DNA of 15,218 nucleotides from NCBI GenBank assembly GCA_030666075.1, contig DAOUYN010000003.1, positions 1 to 15,218 on the forward strand, read 5' to 3'. This stretch comes from Actinomycetes bacterium. Its GTDB lineage: Bacteria; Actinomycetota; Aquicultoria; CAJVYJ01; JAUVQD01. A model generated the notes under the pieces. That model saw nothing but the letters and a program-made list of their open reading frames with translations. It was not told where the DNA came from and did not search any database. Position 1 is the first letter of the stretch. Every line of letters starts with the position of its first letter. The position numbers and the translations under genes are program-made. Shown here piece by piece: positions 6,861 to 13,730 of the stretch.

Positions 6861-6926
6861 CAAAGCGCCCGCTCTGTTAGTTAGCCACCATTTTTGGGTA
6901 CTGATAGGCAACGGCGGGGGGCAACA

Positions 6927-8048
6927 ATGGAAAGCGATATTCGGCTTGGTAAGATCTCCGGAATAGAGATCTTCATCAGCTATAGCTGGTTCATCATTTT
7001 CGCCCTGGTGACCTTCGCTTTGGCCTTTGGTTTCTTTCCACAGCAGTTTCCCGACCATTCCGTCGGATCCAATGTGGCCATCGGCTTGTTCTCCTCGGCG
7101 CTCTTTTTTGCCTCGCTATTGTTTCACGAGATGAGCCACTCGTTGGTGGCCAACAGGAACAATATCCCCGTCAAGAAGATCACCCTGTTCATCTTCGGGG
7201 GCATGTCTCAAATGTCAGAGGAACCAAAGGACCCGCGGGCTGAGTTCAAGATGGCCTTGGCTGGACCGGCGTCCAGCCTTTTTCTCGCCGGGGCTTTCTT
7301 TGTCCTCTTCCGCGCCCTGCTGGCTTCCGGTATTACAAGTGAGTACTTTGCGGCTTTCTTCTGGTTGGCCCAGATAAACCTGATGCTGGCCATCTTCAAC
7401 TTGGCGCCGGGCTTTCCTCTGGACGGAGGGCGCGTGCTGCGGGCCGCCGTGTGGAGCGCGACCGGTGATTTTGAGCGGGCGACCAATATTGCCGCCAGGG
7501 GAGGGCAAGTGGTCGCTTTCCTGCTGATAGGATTTGGAATATTGCTCTTCCTGGGCGGCAACATCGGAGGTATCTGGCTGATCCTTATCGGTTGGTTCTT
7601 GAATCAGTCGGCGGTCGGCAGCTTTCGCCAGGTTATGCTTCAACACACTCTGGCCGATGTTTCCGTTCATAACATCATGAGCCACGAGGTGACGACGGTT
7701 AAACCGGATACGACTCTCGAGGACCTGGTGAACCATTTCTTTCTCCGCCATCGGTTCGGCCGTTTCCCGGTCATGGGTGGCGATGAACTGATGGGCATCG
7801 TGACGCTCCACGATATCAAGGACGTTCCCCGTCAAGACTGGGCTACAGTCACCGCTGGCGAGATCATCGAACCGATCGACGAGACGATGACTATTGGCGA
7901 AAACGAGCCGGCGATAAAAGCCCTACTGAAGATGGCCGGCGAAGGTGCCGGACACCTGCTTGTTATTAACAACGGACACTTGGTCGGTTTAGTCACGAAA
8001 ACCGACATCATGGGTCTTATCCGCGTGCGTGGAGAGCTCGACCTCTGA
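6927..8048 (+). CDS. M50 (site-2-type) membrane zinc metalloprotease with two CBS domains
   Basis: A 373-residue intramembrane protease of the M50 family, rhomboid-independent and zinc-dependent. HEMSH at 67-71 is the HExxH zinc site and LDGGR at 165-169 supplies the third ligand (D166) inside [11 protein letters not shown]. About six hydrophobic segments lie between residues 15 and 228. The rest of the chain forms a pair of CBS domains, roughly 246-300 and 311-366, ending with the typical [16 protein letters not shown] pairs usually bind adenine nucleotides, so activity may respond to energy state. I chose ATG at 6927 because a G-rich ribosome binding site (6914-6921) stands five bases upstream and the protein then begins like its relatives; an upstream in-frame TTG at 6894 would add 11 residues. 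The substrate is unknown. Confidence 0.9.
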   Translation: MESDIRLGKISGIEIFISYSWFIIFALVTFALAFGFFPQQFPDHSVGSNVAIGLFSSALFFASLLFHEMSHSLVANRNNIPVKKITLFIFGGMSQMSEEPKDPRAEFKMALAGPASSLFLAGAFFVLFRALLASGITSEYFAAFFWLAQINLMLAIFNLAPGFPLDGGRVLRAAVWSATGDFERATNIAARGGQVVAFLLIGFGILLFLGGNIGGIWLILIGWFLNQSAVGSFRQVMLQHTLADVSVHNIMSHEVTTVKPDTTLEDLVNHFFLRHRFGRFPVMGGDELMGIVTLHDIKDVPRQDWATVTAGEIIEPIDETMTIGENEPAIKALLKMAGEGAGHLLVINNGHLVGLVTKTDIMGLIRVRGELDL

Positions 8049-8066
8049 GCATCACCTGCGGAGACA

Positions 8067-8107
8067 GTAACAGTTGTTACAACAGCCGTGCGTGTTACAA
8101 TGTAACA
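8067..8107 (+). promoter_or_regulatory. Promoter of rex overlapped by two TGTTAC-type palindromes (candidate operators)
   Basis: TTGTTA (8074-8079) and TACAAT (8096-8101), separated by 16 bases, form a plausible promoter with a start near 8108. Two inverted repeats cover it: GTAACA-GT-TGTTAC at 8067-8080 over the -35, and TGTTACA-A-TGTAACA at 8093-8107 over the -10. The two TGTTACA copies are 18 bp apart. This placement suits repression, and autoregulation by Rex is a natural guess. However, the spacing differs from the classic Rex site TTGTGA-N6-TCACAA, so another regulator is possible. Confidence 0.5.
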
Positions 8108-8149
8108 GCATGTGAGTATCAATTGCCGCTGCTGCGGCCGAGGGCGAAG

Positions 8150-8788
8150 TTGAAGAAAATCCCAGAGAGCGTCTTCGAGCATCTGCCTGTCTATCTGAAC
8201 TGCCTACTACAGCTACAAGACGAGGGTGTGGAGACAGTTTCATCAAATCGATTAGGTCTGTGGACGGGTGTCAATCCGGCCGCAATCCGGCGCGATCTGA
8301 TTCATTTTGGCAACTTCGGCATCAAAGGAGTCGGCTATACGGTTCGGTCTATGGTCGAAGAGATCCAGAAAATACTCGGTTCGGACCAACCGCATAAGAT
8401 AGTCTTGGTCGGGGCCGGCAATCTCGGCTCGGCCATCGCCCATCACTCGGGCTTGAGGAACCACGGCTTTCATATTACGGCCATCTTCGATAGCGACGTG
8501 GACAAGGTCGGCACGAAGCTTGCCGATGTAGAGATAATCGATATCAACCGGGCCAGTGAGGTCATCAGGCGGGAGTCGATAGATTTCGCCATTATCGCCG
8601 TACCCCCGGTTTACGCGCAGTCAGTAGTGGACGCTGTAGTCGAAGCCGGAGTCAGCGTCGTCTTGAATTACACATCAATGATGGTTCGCGCCCCCGAAGG
8701 CGTGAAGGTATACAACACGGACCCCGTAAAAGAGCTCCTGGTCACTCTCCACAACCTGTCGGTGAGGGACAACCTCGTCCCCACTTGA
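8150..8788 (+). CDS. rex: Redox-sensing transcriptional repressor Rex
   Basis: Rex is a dimeric repressor that releases DNA when NADH rises relative to NAD+, and so switches on anaerobic metabolism. The 212-residue product begins KKIPESVFEHLPVYL, then a winged helix with VSSNRLGLWTGVNPAAIRRD and FGNFGIKGVGY (ending at residue 63). The Rossmann motif is GAGNLGSA at 88-95, followed by ITAIFDSDVDKVG and the late VRAPEGVKV and domain-swap helix VKELLVTLHNLS. I chose TTG at 8150 because GAGGG lies at 8140-8144, five bases upstream; an in-frame TTG at 8123 would add nine residues but has no ribosome binding site. The stop overlaps the mobA ATG by one base. It heads an operon with mobA and fdhD. Confidence 0.95.
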   Translation: MKKIPESVFEHLPVYLNCLLQLQDEGVETVSSNRLGLWTGVNPAAIRRDLIHFGNFGIKGVGYTVRSMVEEIQKILGSDQPHKIVLVGAGNLGSAIAHHSGLRNHGFHITAIFDSDVDKVGTKLADVEIIDINRASEVIRRESIDFAIIAVPPVYAQSVVDAVVEAGVSVVLNYTSMMVRAPEGVKVYNTDPVKELLVTLHNLSVRDNLVPT

Positions 8789-9396
8789 TGGAGCGCTTCG
8801 ATAACGTAACGGGCGTTGTGTTGGCCGGAGGTCTCAGCACCCGGATAGGCCGCGATAAGGGGCGGCTCGATATCGGCGGTGTGCCCCAGTGGTCGCGACC
8901 AGTCGAGCGTCTGCGCCTTCTGTTCTCAGAGGTCATCTATGCGACCAACGATTCCGATTTCGAGGCGCCCGCCGATCTCAAGGTGACGCTCGACGAAATC
9001 CCGCACATGGGACCGTTGGGCGGGATTCTAGCCGCAGTGAAGGCGGCGACAACGGAACGCATCTTTGTCGTCGCCTATGATATGCCCTTCGTCCAAGGGG
9101 ACTTGGTCCGTTATCTGGTGCGGCTGGCGCCAAAAGCCGATGTGACCGTACCGGTCATCGGCGGCAAGCTCGAGCCTCTTCATGCTGTCTACAACCGGAG
9201 TTGCGCTGACGTTATCGAAGAGCAACTTAAGGCCGGCCGGCGCAAGATCATCGATTTCTATCAGGCCGTGATAGTGCACGAGGTCCCGGAGACCGATTTG
9301 CGTCGCCTCGACCCCGAACTCCTCTCATTTTTCAATATCAATACGTGGGAGGATGTCGAGAGGGCCGAAGGATTGATCGCTAAGGAGCAACCATGA
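8788..9396 (+). CDS. mobA: Molybdenum cofactor guanylyltransferase MobA
   Basis: MobA attaches GMP from GTP to molybdopterin, making the guanine dinucleotide cofactor used by formate dehydrogenases and related enzymes. The 202-residue product has the nucleotidyltransferase loop LAGGLSTRIGRDKG at 12-25, the GPLGGILA block at 75-82, and the metal-binding YDMPF at 97-101 (D98). FNINTWED near the C-terminus is also characteristic. The ATG at 8788 overlaps the rex stop (TGATG), which implies translational coupling; no strong ribosome binding site is close, and a TTG at 8785 is an alternative one codon upstream. It ends in ATGA overlapping fdhD. Confidence 0.92.
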   Translation: MERFDNVTGVVLAGGLSTRIGRDKGRLDIGGVPQWSRPVERLRLLFSEVIYATNDSDFEAPADLKVTLDEIPHMGPLGGILAAVKAATTERIFVVAYDMPFVQGDLVRYLVRLAPKADVTVPVIGGKLEPLHAVYNRSCADVIEEQLKAGRRKIIDFYQAVIVHEVPETDLRRLDPELLSFFNINTWEDVERAEGLIAKEQP

Positions 9397-10112
9397 GCGG
9401 CCCTAGGGACGCCAGCGTGCTCCCCGTGGAGCGCCCTTTTCGCCTGATCGTCAATGAGCGGGAGATCGTTACGCTCATGGCCACGCCCCAGGACCTCGAG
9501 GACTTAGCATTCGGTTGGTTATGGGCGAATGATCTCATCCGGGAGGCGGGGGATGTCAAGCAACTGATGGCCGATGCGCCGCGGGCGTTGATCTGGGTCG
9601 AGATCTCAGGTAAATTACCGGACACATTCACGCGGACGATCTCGTCGGGTTGCGGCGGCGGCGCCCTGATTGCCGATCTGTCAGCGCAGTTGCCCAAACT
9701 TACGAGCACTTTGGCGGTCGAAGTGACCACGTTGGCGCGTTTGATGGATGACTTTTTCGCTTTGTCTGTTTTGTACAAGGAGACCGGAGGTGTCCATGGC
9801 GCCGCCGTGGCTAGTACGGAAGAAGTTCTTTTTGTCGCCGAAGACATCGGTCGCCACAATGCCGTGGATAAGGTGATCGGGCGAGCTCTAAGAGCGGGGG
9901 AACCGCTGGAGGAGAAGCTGATTCTCACTACCGGCAGGATCTCCACCGAGATGATGATGAAATCGGCCAAGGCCGGCTTTCCTATCGTCGCTTCGCGTAC
10001 GGCCGCCACTGACTTAGCCGTCGAGTTGGCCGTCGAGGCCGGTATCACTGTGGCCGGATATACCCGAAAAGGCGGGGCAGTCGTTTACACGCACCCGGAG
10101 CGCTTGATGTAG
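9393..10112 (+). CDS. fdhD: Formate dehydrogenase accessory sulfurtransferase FdhD
   Basis: FdhD passes sulfur from a cysteine desulfurase to the bis-MGD cofactor of formate dehydrogenase, without which the enzyme is inactive. The 239-residue product has ERPFRLIVN at 13-21, LMATPQDLEDLAFGWL at 28-43, GGVHGAAVA at 132-140, EDIGRHNAVDKVIG at 150-163 and TTGRISTEM at 179-187, all typical. The E. coli CxxC motif is reduced: the loop reads SGCGGG (85-90), with a single cysteine, C87, which is the only cysteine in the protein. The start ATG overlaps the mobA stop (ATGA) and has AAGGAG at 9382-9386, so it is coupled to mobA. No formate dehydrogenase structural gene lies in this window. Confidence 0.94.
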   Translation: MSGPRDASVLPVERPFRLIVNEREIVTLMATPQDLEDLAFGWLWANDLIREAGDVKQLMADAPRALIWVEISGKLPDTFTRTISSGCGGGALIADLSAQLPKLTSTLAVEVTTLARLMDDFFALSVLYKETGGVHGAAVASTEEVLFVAEDIGRHNAVDKVIGRALRAGEPLEEKLILTTGRISTEMMMKSAKAGFPIVASRTAATDLAVELAVEAGITVAGYTRKGGAVVYTHPERLM

Positions 10113-10134
10113 TACCATATGCTTGTGGTATACT
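10104..10134 (+). promoter_or_regulatory. Probable extended -10 promoter of the FtsB-like gene
   Basis: TGGTATACT at 10126-10134 is an extended -10 whose hexamer TATACT is the same as in the mnmA/DUF523 promoter. TTGATG at 10104-10109 is a possible -35 with a long 19-base spacer. A short inverted repeat TACCA (10113-10117) / TGGTA (10126-10130) overlaps it. No T-tract follows, so this is not a good terminator for fdhD. A start near 10141 would leave a leader of about 46 nt. Confidence 0.42.
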
Positions 10135-10186
10135 GATGCTGGCTTTCTGAGTCATCTCTTATAGTCGATTCGTAGCAGTTATTAAG

Positions 10187-10582
10187 TTGGCCAAAAAGAA
10201 ACGTACACCTGACGCTTTTGTGACCCGGCGGCTTTGGGCCGGCGTGTTAGTCGTCTCTCTCCTAGTGATTGCCTCATGGTCGGCCTCACCTATCTCAGCC
10301 CGCATTCAGCAAGAAAAAGAATTGACAGCTCTCTCCTCCCAGCTCGACGAGGCCCGGGCGGACAATGGTCTGCTTAGAAAAGAGATAAAACAGCTTGAGG
10401 GTGATCCTGAGCATTGGGAGATGTTGGTCCGTCGCGACCTGCGCTACGTCAAGAGCGATGAGCTGGCCTATGTCGTGGTCGAACAGGACGCGCCGGTAGA
10501 AGATGTGGCAGTCACTCCGGTCGAGCCAACGCTTTGGGAACAGGTCAAAACACAAGTCAAAGAACTATCAGTACTCTTTTAA
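10187..10582 (+). CDS. FtsB/DivIC-family septum formation protein
   Basis: A 131-residue bitopic membrane protein of the septum formation initiator family, which in the divisome forms a complex with FtsL/FtsQ-like partners. It has a basic cytoplasmic N-terminus (AKKKRTP), one membrane segment at about 16-34, a coiled coil of charged heptads at about 38-72, and the family motif LEGDPEHWEMLVRRDLRYVKSDE, in which the DPxxxExxxR...L pattern is visible. The C-terminal 35 residues are acidic and proline-containing. The TTG start has only a weak ribosome binding site, so the exact start is less certain; the lysine-rich beginning supports it. It converges on the HtrA gene with eight bases between the stop codons. 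Confidence 0.82.
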   Translation: MAKKKRTPDAFVTRRLWAGVLVVSLLVIASWSASPISARIQQEKELTALSSQLDEARADNGLLRKEIKQLEGDPEHWEMLVRRDLRYVKSDELAYVVVEQDAPVEDVAVTPVEPTLWEQVKTQVKELSVLF

Positions 10583-10590
10583 CCGGGCGG

Positions 10591-11769
10591 TTAGCGCCTG
10601 TTTAGATTGGGCTCGTCGAACTCTGCGGGTCGCTCATCCAGCTTGAGTTTGACCTCTTTAAACTTGCCGTCGCGCAGAATAGTCAGAGTGATCTTCGTCC
10701 CGGCGCTGTATTGATTGATCTCATTAACCAGGTCCTCCATCGAGGAGATCTTCGTATCATTGATCTTCGTGATGATGTCCCCGCCGATCTCACTATAGTT
10801 TCCGTCGATGAGTGTCTGACGATCCGCCTCTTTGAGGCCGGCATCGTGGGCCGGACCCGGCTCGATCACGGCGACGATCATAGCGCCCTCGGTGGTCGTA
10901 AGACCCAACTCGTCTGCGGTCGCCTCGTCAAGTGTCGAGCCCTGGATGCCGAGCCAGGGCCGTGAAGTCTTCCCCGTCTCTTTGATCTCCTTGTAGACTC
11001 GCTTTACGATCGAGCTCGGTATCGCAAAAGCGATCCCGATGTTACCGGCGCCGGTCGTGGCGATCTGCGATGTCACCCCGATGACCTCTCCGGCGCCAGT
11101 CAACAACGGTCCACCGCTATTACCCTGGTTGACCGCCGCATCCGTCTGGATGACCCCGCGGATCTCAATACCGTTAGGGGCGTTTATGACGCGGTTGAGA
11201 GCGCTGATAATGCCTCGACTCATGCTCCGGTCATAGCCGAGTGGATTGCCGATGGCATAGACGGTCTGTCCGACCTGGGCGTTTTGCGAATCGGCTAGAG
11301 CCAGGACTCCCACATCGTGGTCTTTTAGGTCGGTCTTGAGGACCGCCAGGTCCGTGCTCTGATCTACGCCGACCAGGGTCGCTTCTTCCTCGGCCTGATC
11401 GGAGAATTGGACCGATATCTTATCGGCCCCGCTGACGACATGAGCATTCGTGATGACGTAGCCGTCTTTGGAGACGATAAAGCCCGAGCCTGACGCTACC
11501 TGATTTTCCGGAACCGGCAAGCCGAAAAGATTGTCGAATCTGCTGCTGATCGTCGCTTTGATATGGACAACGGCGTCTCCGCGCCGTTCATATATATCTT
11601 GGGCGCTCAGACCCTCGAGCGGTTCATTAATCTGGAGCGCTGTCGTTACCGCCTTGACGGGTTGTTCGGGCTCATCCTTGGTTCCAGGGGGCGGCGATAT
11701 TGTAAAGGCTCCGTAGACAAGGAGCGCCCCTAGGACGCCGGATAAAAGACTGGTAAAGAAAGTTCGCAT
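10591..11769 (-). CDS. HtrA/DegP-type serine protease with one PDZ domain
   Basis: A membrane-anchored, extracytoplasmic quality-control protease. The 392-residue product has an uncleaved-type signal anchor at about 5-25, a linker rich in Pro and Glu, then a trypsin-like domain with the catalytic triad H110 (TNAHVV), D140 (STDLAVLK) and S218 (GNSGGPLL). A PDZ domain spans about 271-378, beginning RPWLGIQG, and ends with the LTILRDGKFKEVKL strand pair. ATG at 11769 has AGAGGTG five bases upstream. It diverges from dnaG across 149 bases. The family is secure; whether it acts as DegP, DegQ or DegS cannot be told, though the single PDZ and the membrane anchor resemble the actinobacterial and DegS-like form. 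Confidence 0.93.
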   Translation of the reverse strand: MRTFFTSLLSGVLGALLVYGAFTISPPPGTKDEPEQPVKAVTTALQINEPLEGLSAQDIYERRGDAVVHIKATISSRFDNLFGLPVPENQVASGSGFIVSKDGYVITNAHVVSGADKISVQFSDQAEEEATLVGVDQSTDLAVLKTDLKDHDVGVLALADSQNAQVGQTVYAIGNPLGYDRSMSRGIISALNRVINAPNGIEIRGVIQTDAAVNQGNSGGPLLTGAGEVIGVTSQIATTGAGNIGIAFAIPSSIVKRVYKEIKETGKTSRPWLGIQGSTLDEATADELGLTTTEGAMIVAVIEPGPAHDAGLKEADRQTLIDGNYSEIGGDIITKINDTKISSMEDLVNEINQYSAGTKITLTILRDGKFKEVKLKLDERPAEFDEPNLNRR

Positions 11770-11805
11770 TGAAACACCTCTGCTCTTAATATGCTTACGT
11801 AAAAT

Positions 11806-11835
11806 ATATTAGAATAGAAGAAAGAGTTTGAGCAA
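11806..11835 (-). promoter_or_regulatory. Possible promoter of the HtrA gene
   Basis: On the minus strand TTGCTC (11835-11830) and TAATAT (11811-11806), separated by 18 bases, lie in the AT-rich part of the htrA-dnaG gap. The start would be near 11799, about 30 bases before the ATG. The TTACGTAA palindrome at 11795-11802 sits just at that point and could be an operator. Matches are moderate only. Confidence 0.33.
11810..11815 (+). promoter_or_regulatory. Possible -10 of dnaG
   Basis: TAGAAT, five of six to consensus, is the best plus-strand -10 in the htrA-dnaG gap; no convincing -35 accompanies it. It would give a leader of about 97 nt that includes two short inverted repeats (11843-11856 and 11863-11890). 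It overlaps the candidate htrA -10 on the other strand. Confidence 0.25.
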
Positions 11836-11918
11836 GGTAAAAAGCGCATCGGCGCTGGAAAAACACAGAATCTTCACATCATTGCTGTGTCGCGGTTCGT
11901 ATCTGGAAGGGAAGGGCG

Positions 11919-13730
11919 TTGGCTGGTTTTAACGACGACGATATTCGCGTAGTTCGAGAGAAGGCCAGTATTGTCGATGTCGTTGGCGAACGGGTCCGGC
12001 TGAAGAAGTCCGGACGGACGTTCAAGGGTCTTTGCCCGTTCCATAACGAGAAATCTCCGTCATTCCATGTCGATCCGGCAAAACAGCTCTATCATTGCTT
12101 TGGCTGCGGTGTCGGCGGAGACGCATATTCTTTCGTCATGGCAGCGGAGGGGCTCGATTTCACCGAAGCTGTCGAAACGCTGGCCCGCCGCGTGGGTCAC
12201 CCATTGACCAAGCGCGACCCTCGTCAGGCCGGAAAGAAGACGCGCCTCCTGAAAGCCTGTGACGAGGCGGCCGTTTTCTACCAGAAAGCTTTGCGGCTCG
12301 ACAGCGGAGCGGCCGCCCGCGATTATATAAAAGCGCGCGGCTTGGCCGACCTGGCCGTCGAGTTCAAGCTAGGGCATTCGCCGGATTGGTCATCGCTCCT
12401 GACGTATCTTAAAAGCAAGGGGATCGAAGAGGCCGAGATGATCGGAGCGGGGCTGGCGGCCCGGTCGGATAAGGGCGGGTTGTATGACCGTCTCAAGGGA
12501 CGCATCATTTTTCCTATCCTCGACAATCAAGGGCGCACCATCGCGTTCGGCGGGCGGGTTCTCGATGATTCGCTGCCGAAGTATGTCAACTCTCCGGAGA
12601 CCCCTCTCTATCATAAGGGGTCAATACTATATGGACTCAGTCAAGCCAAGACCGAGTTCTTGAAAACGGAAACGGCCCTAGTCGTCGAAGGATACACTGA
12701 CTTGCTGGCCTGCGTGGGCGTCGGTGTCAGCAATGTCGTCGCCACCCTGGGGACCGCCTTCACGGAAGACCACTTGCGTTTATTGGGGCGGTTCGTCAAC
12801 CGCGTAGTATTGGTCTTTGACGGAGACGAAGCAGGGCTCAATGCCGCGGAGCGGAGTTCTGAATATCTGAATCTGCAGCGCCTGCCGGGCAGCGAGGCCC
12901 TTGATGGGTTGATCGTTGATGTGGAAACAGAATTATCTGTGGCCGTGGTACCCGGCGGTCTCGATCCCGCTGACTTTATTGCCGAGAAGGGGGTGGCTGC
13001 GTTTTCGGAGTTGATCGAGGCGGCTCGACCCCTGGGATTCTTTTTATTGGATAGGATAATCGAGCGCGCCGGCACCGATGCGACCGGGAAGATGAAAGCG
13101 GTGGCTGAGGCGGCCCCGATGCTGGCTGGATTGAGTAGGGCGGTTGCTAAAGAGGAGTACATGCGCTACCTGGGAGACAGCCTTGGCATCTCGTTCGAGG
13201 CGTTGACGGCGGAGATCAAGGCGGCCGTCGCACCACGCACCCGATCACACGGGCATCAAGAGCGCGTCGCTATAAAGCGGATCAGCGGGCCCGAGCGCGA
13301 GTTGCTGCGGGCAATACTTGAGGATCCGGAGCGTGCCGCGGGTTTGGAGGATCTGGATATCGAATCATGGCCGGACCCCATACTGACGCGACTGGCTGCT
13401 GTTTTAAAAGACAGAGTTGGGGGTAAAGGCGAAGATATCGCTGAAATGATCCACAGGCTCGACGACGAGCTGAGCCGGCTGGTTTCGGAGCTGGCCCTCG
13501 AACCCTTCGGAGCGGATGACTTAGACACACATTTCACTGGTCTGTTTCTAAAATGCAAGGAAGCCTCGCTAAATAGACACATTGAGCGTCTCAAAAAAGA
13601 GTTGCAGGTTACTGATAGTTCAAATAAGAGGTATGATGAACTATTTGAAGAACTTGTAGCCATGGAATATAAGAGACGAGAGCTGAAGAATAAAGTGACA
13701 GATGGAGGAAGTCTGTGGGTCAGGAAGTAA
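11919..13730 (+). CDS. dnaG: DNA primase DnaG
   Basis: Primase makes the short RNA primers for lagging-strand and initiation synthesis, working with the replicative helicase DnaB. The 603-residue product has the CHC2 zinc-binding domain at 37-64, with ligands C39, H42, C60 and C63. The TOPRIM catalytic core follows, with E257 in VVEGYTD and the DGDEAG motif with D301 and D303. A C-terminal helical region, about 430-600, suits the helicase-binding domain. The length is normal. TTG at 11919 is preceded by GGAAGGG at 11905-11911; the first residues [19 protein letters not shown] are family-like, so this start is good. The last 16 bases overlap the sigma factor gene, giving the common dnaG-rpoD pair. 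Confidence 0.96.
   Translation: MAGFNDDDIRVVREKASIVDVVGERVRLKKSGRTFKGLCPFHNEKSPSFHVDPAKQLYHCFGCGVGGDAYSFVMAAEGLDFTEAVETLARRVGHPLTKRDPRQAGKKTRLLKACDEAAVFYQKALRLDSGAAARDYIKARGLADLAVEFKLGHSPDWSSLLTYLKSKGIEEAEMIGAGLAARSDKGGLYDRLKGRIIFPILDNQGRTIAFGGRVLDDSLPKYVNSPETPLYHKGSILYGLSQAKTEFLKTETALVVEGYTDLLACVGVGVSNVVATLGTAFTEDHLRLLGRFVNRVVLVFDGDEAGLNAAERSSEYLNLQRLPGSEALDGLIVDVETELSVAVVPGGLDPADFIAEKGVAAFSELIEAARPLGFFLLDRIIERAGTDATGKMKAVAEAAPMLAGLSRAVAKEEYMRYLGDSLGISFEALTAEIKAAVAPRTRSHGHQERVAIKRISGPERELLRAILEDPERAAGLEDLDIESWPDPILTRLAAVLKDRVGGKGEDIAEMIHRLDDELSRLVSELALEPFGADDLDTHFTGLFLKCKEASLNRHIERLKKELQVTDSSNKRYDELFEELVAMEYKRRELKNKVTDGGSLWVRK

Noticed and set aside
7215..7835. 206-codon open frame antisense to the M50 protease
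   Set aside because: The product is rich in Gln, His and Arg with no domain pattern. The plus strand carries a well-conserved protease and CBS domains.
9380..10048. 222-codon open frame antisense to fdhD
   Set aside because: It lies opposite a clearly conserved FdhD. Its product is low-complexity Ser/Ala/Arg-rich with no recognisable motif, a common GC-driven shadow.
10113..10134. TACCA/TGGTA hairpin after fdhD as a rho-independent terminator
   Set aside because: There is no T-run after it and the second arm coincides with a good extended -10, so a promoter or operator reading fits better.
10581..10592. Inverted repeat AACCGGGCGGTT between the FtsB-like gene and htrA as a bidirectional terminator
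   Set aside because: The stem is only four or five base pairs with a tiny loop and no T-tract on the downstream side of either strand.
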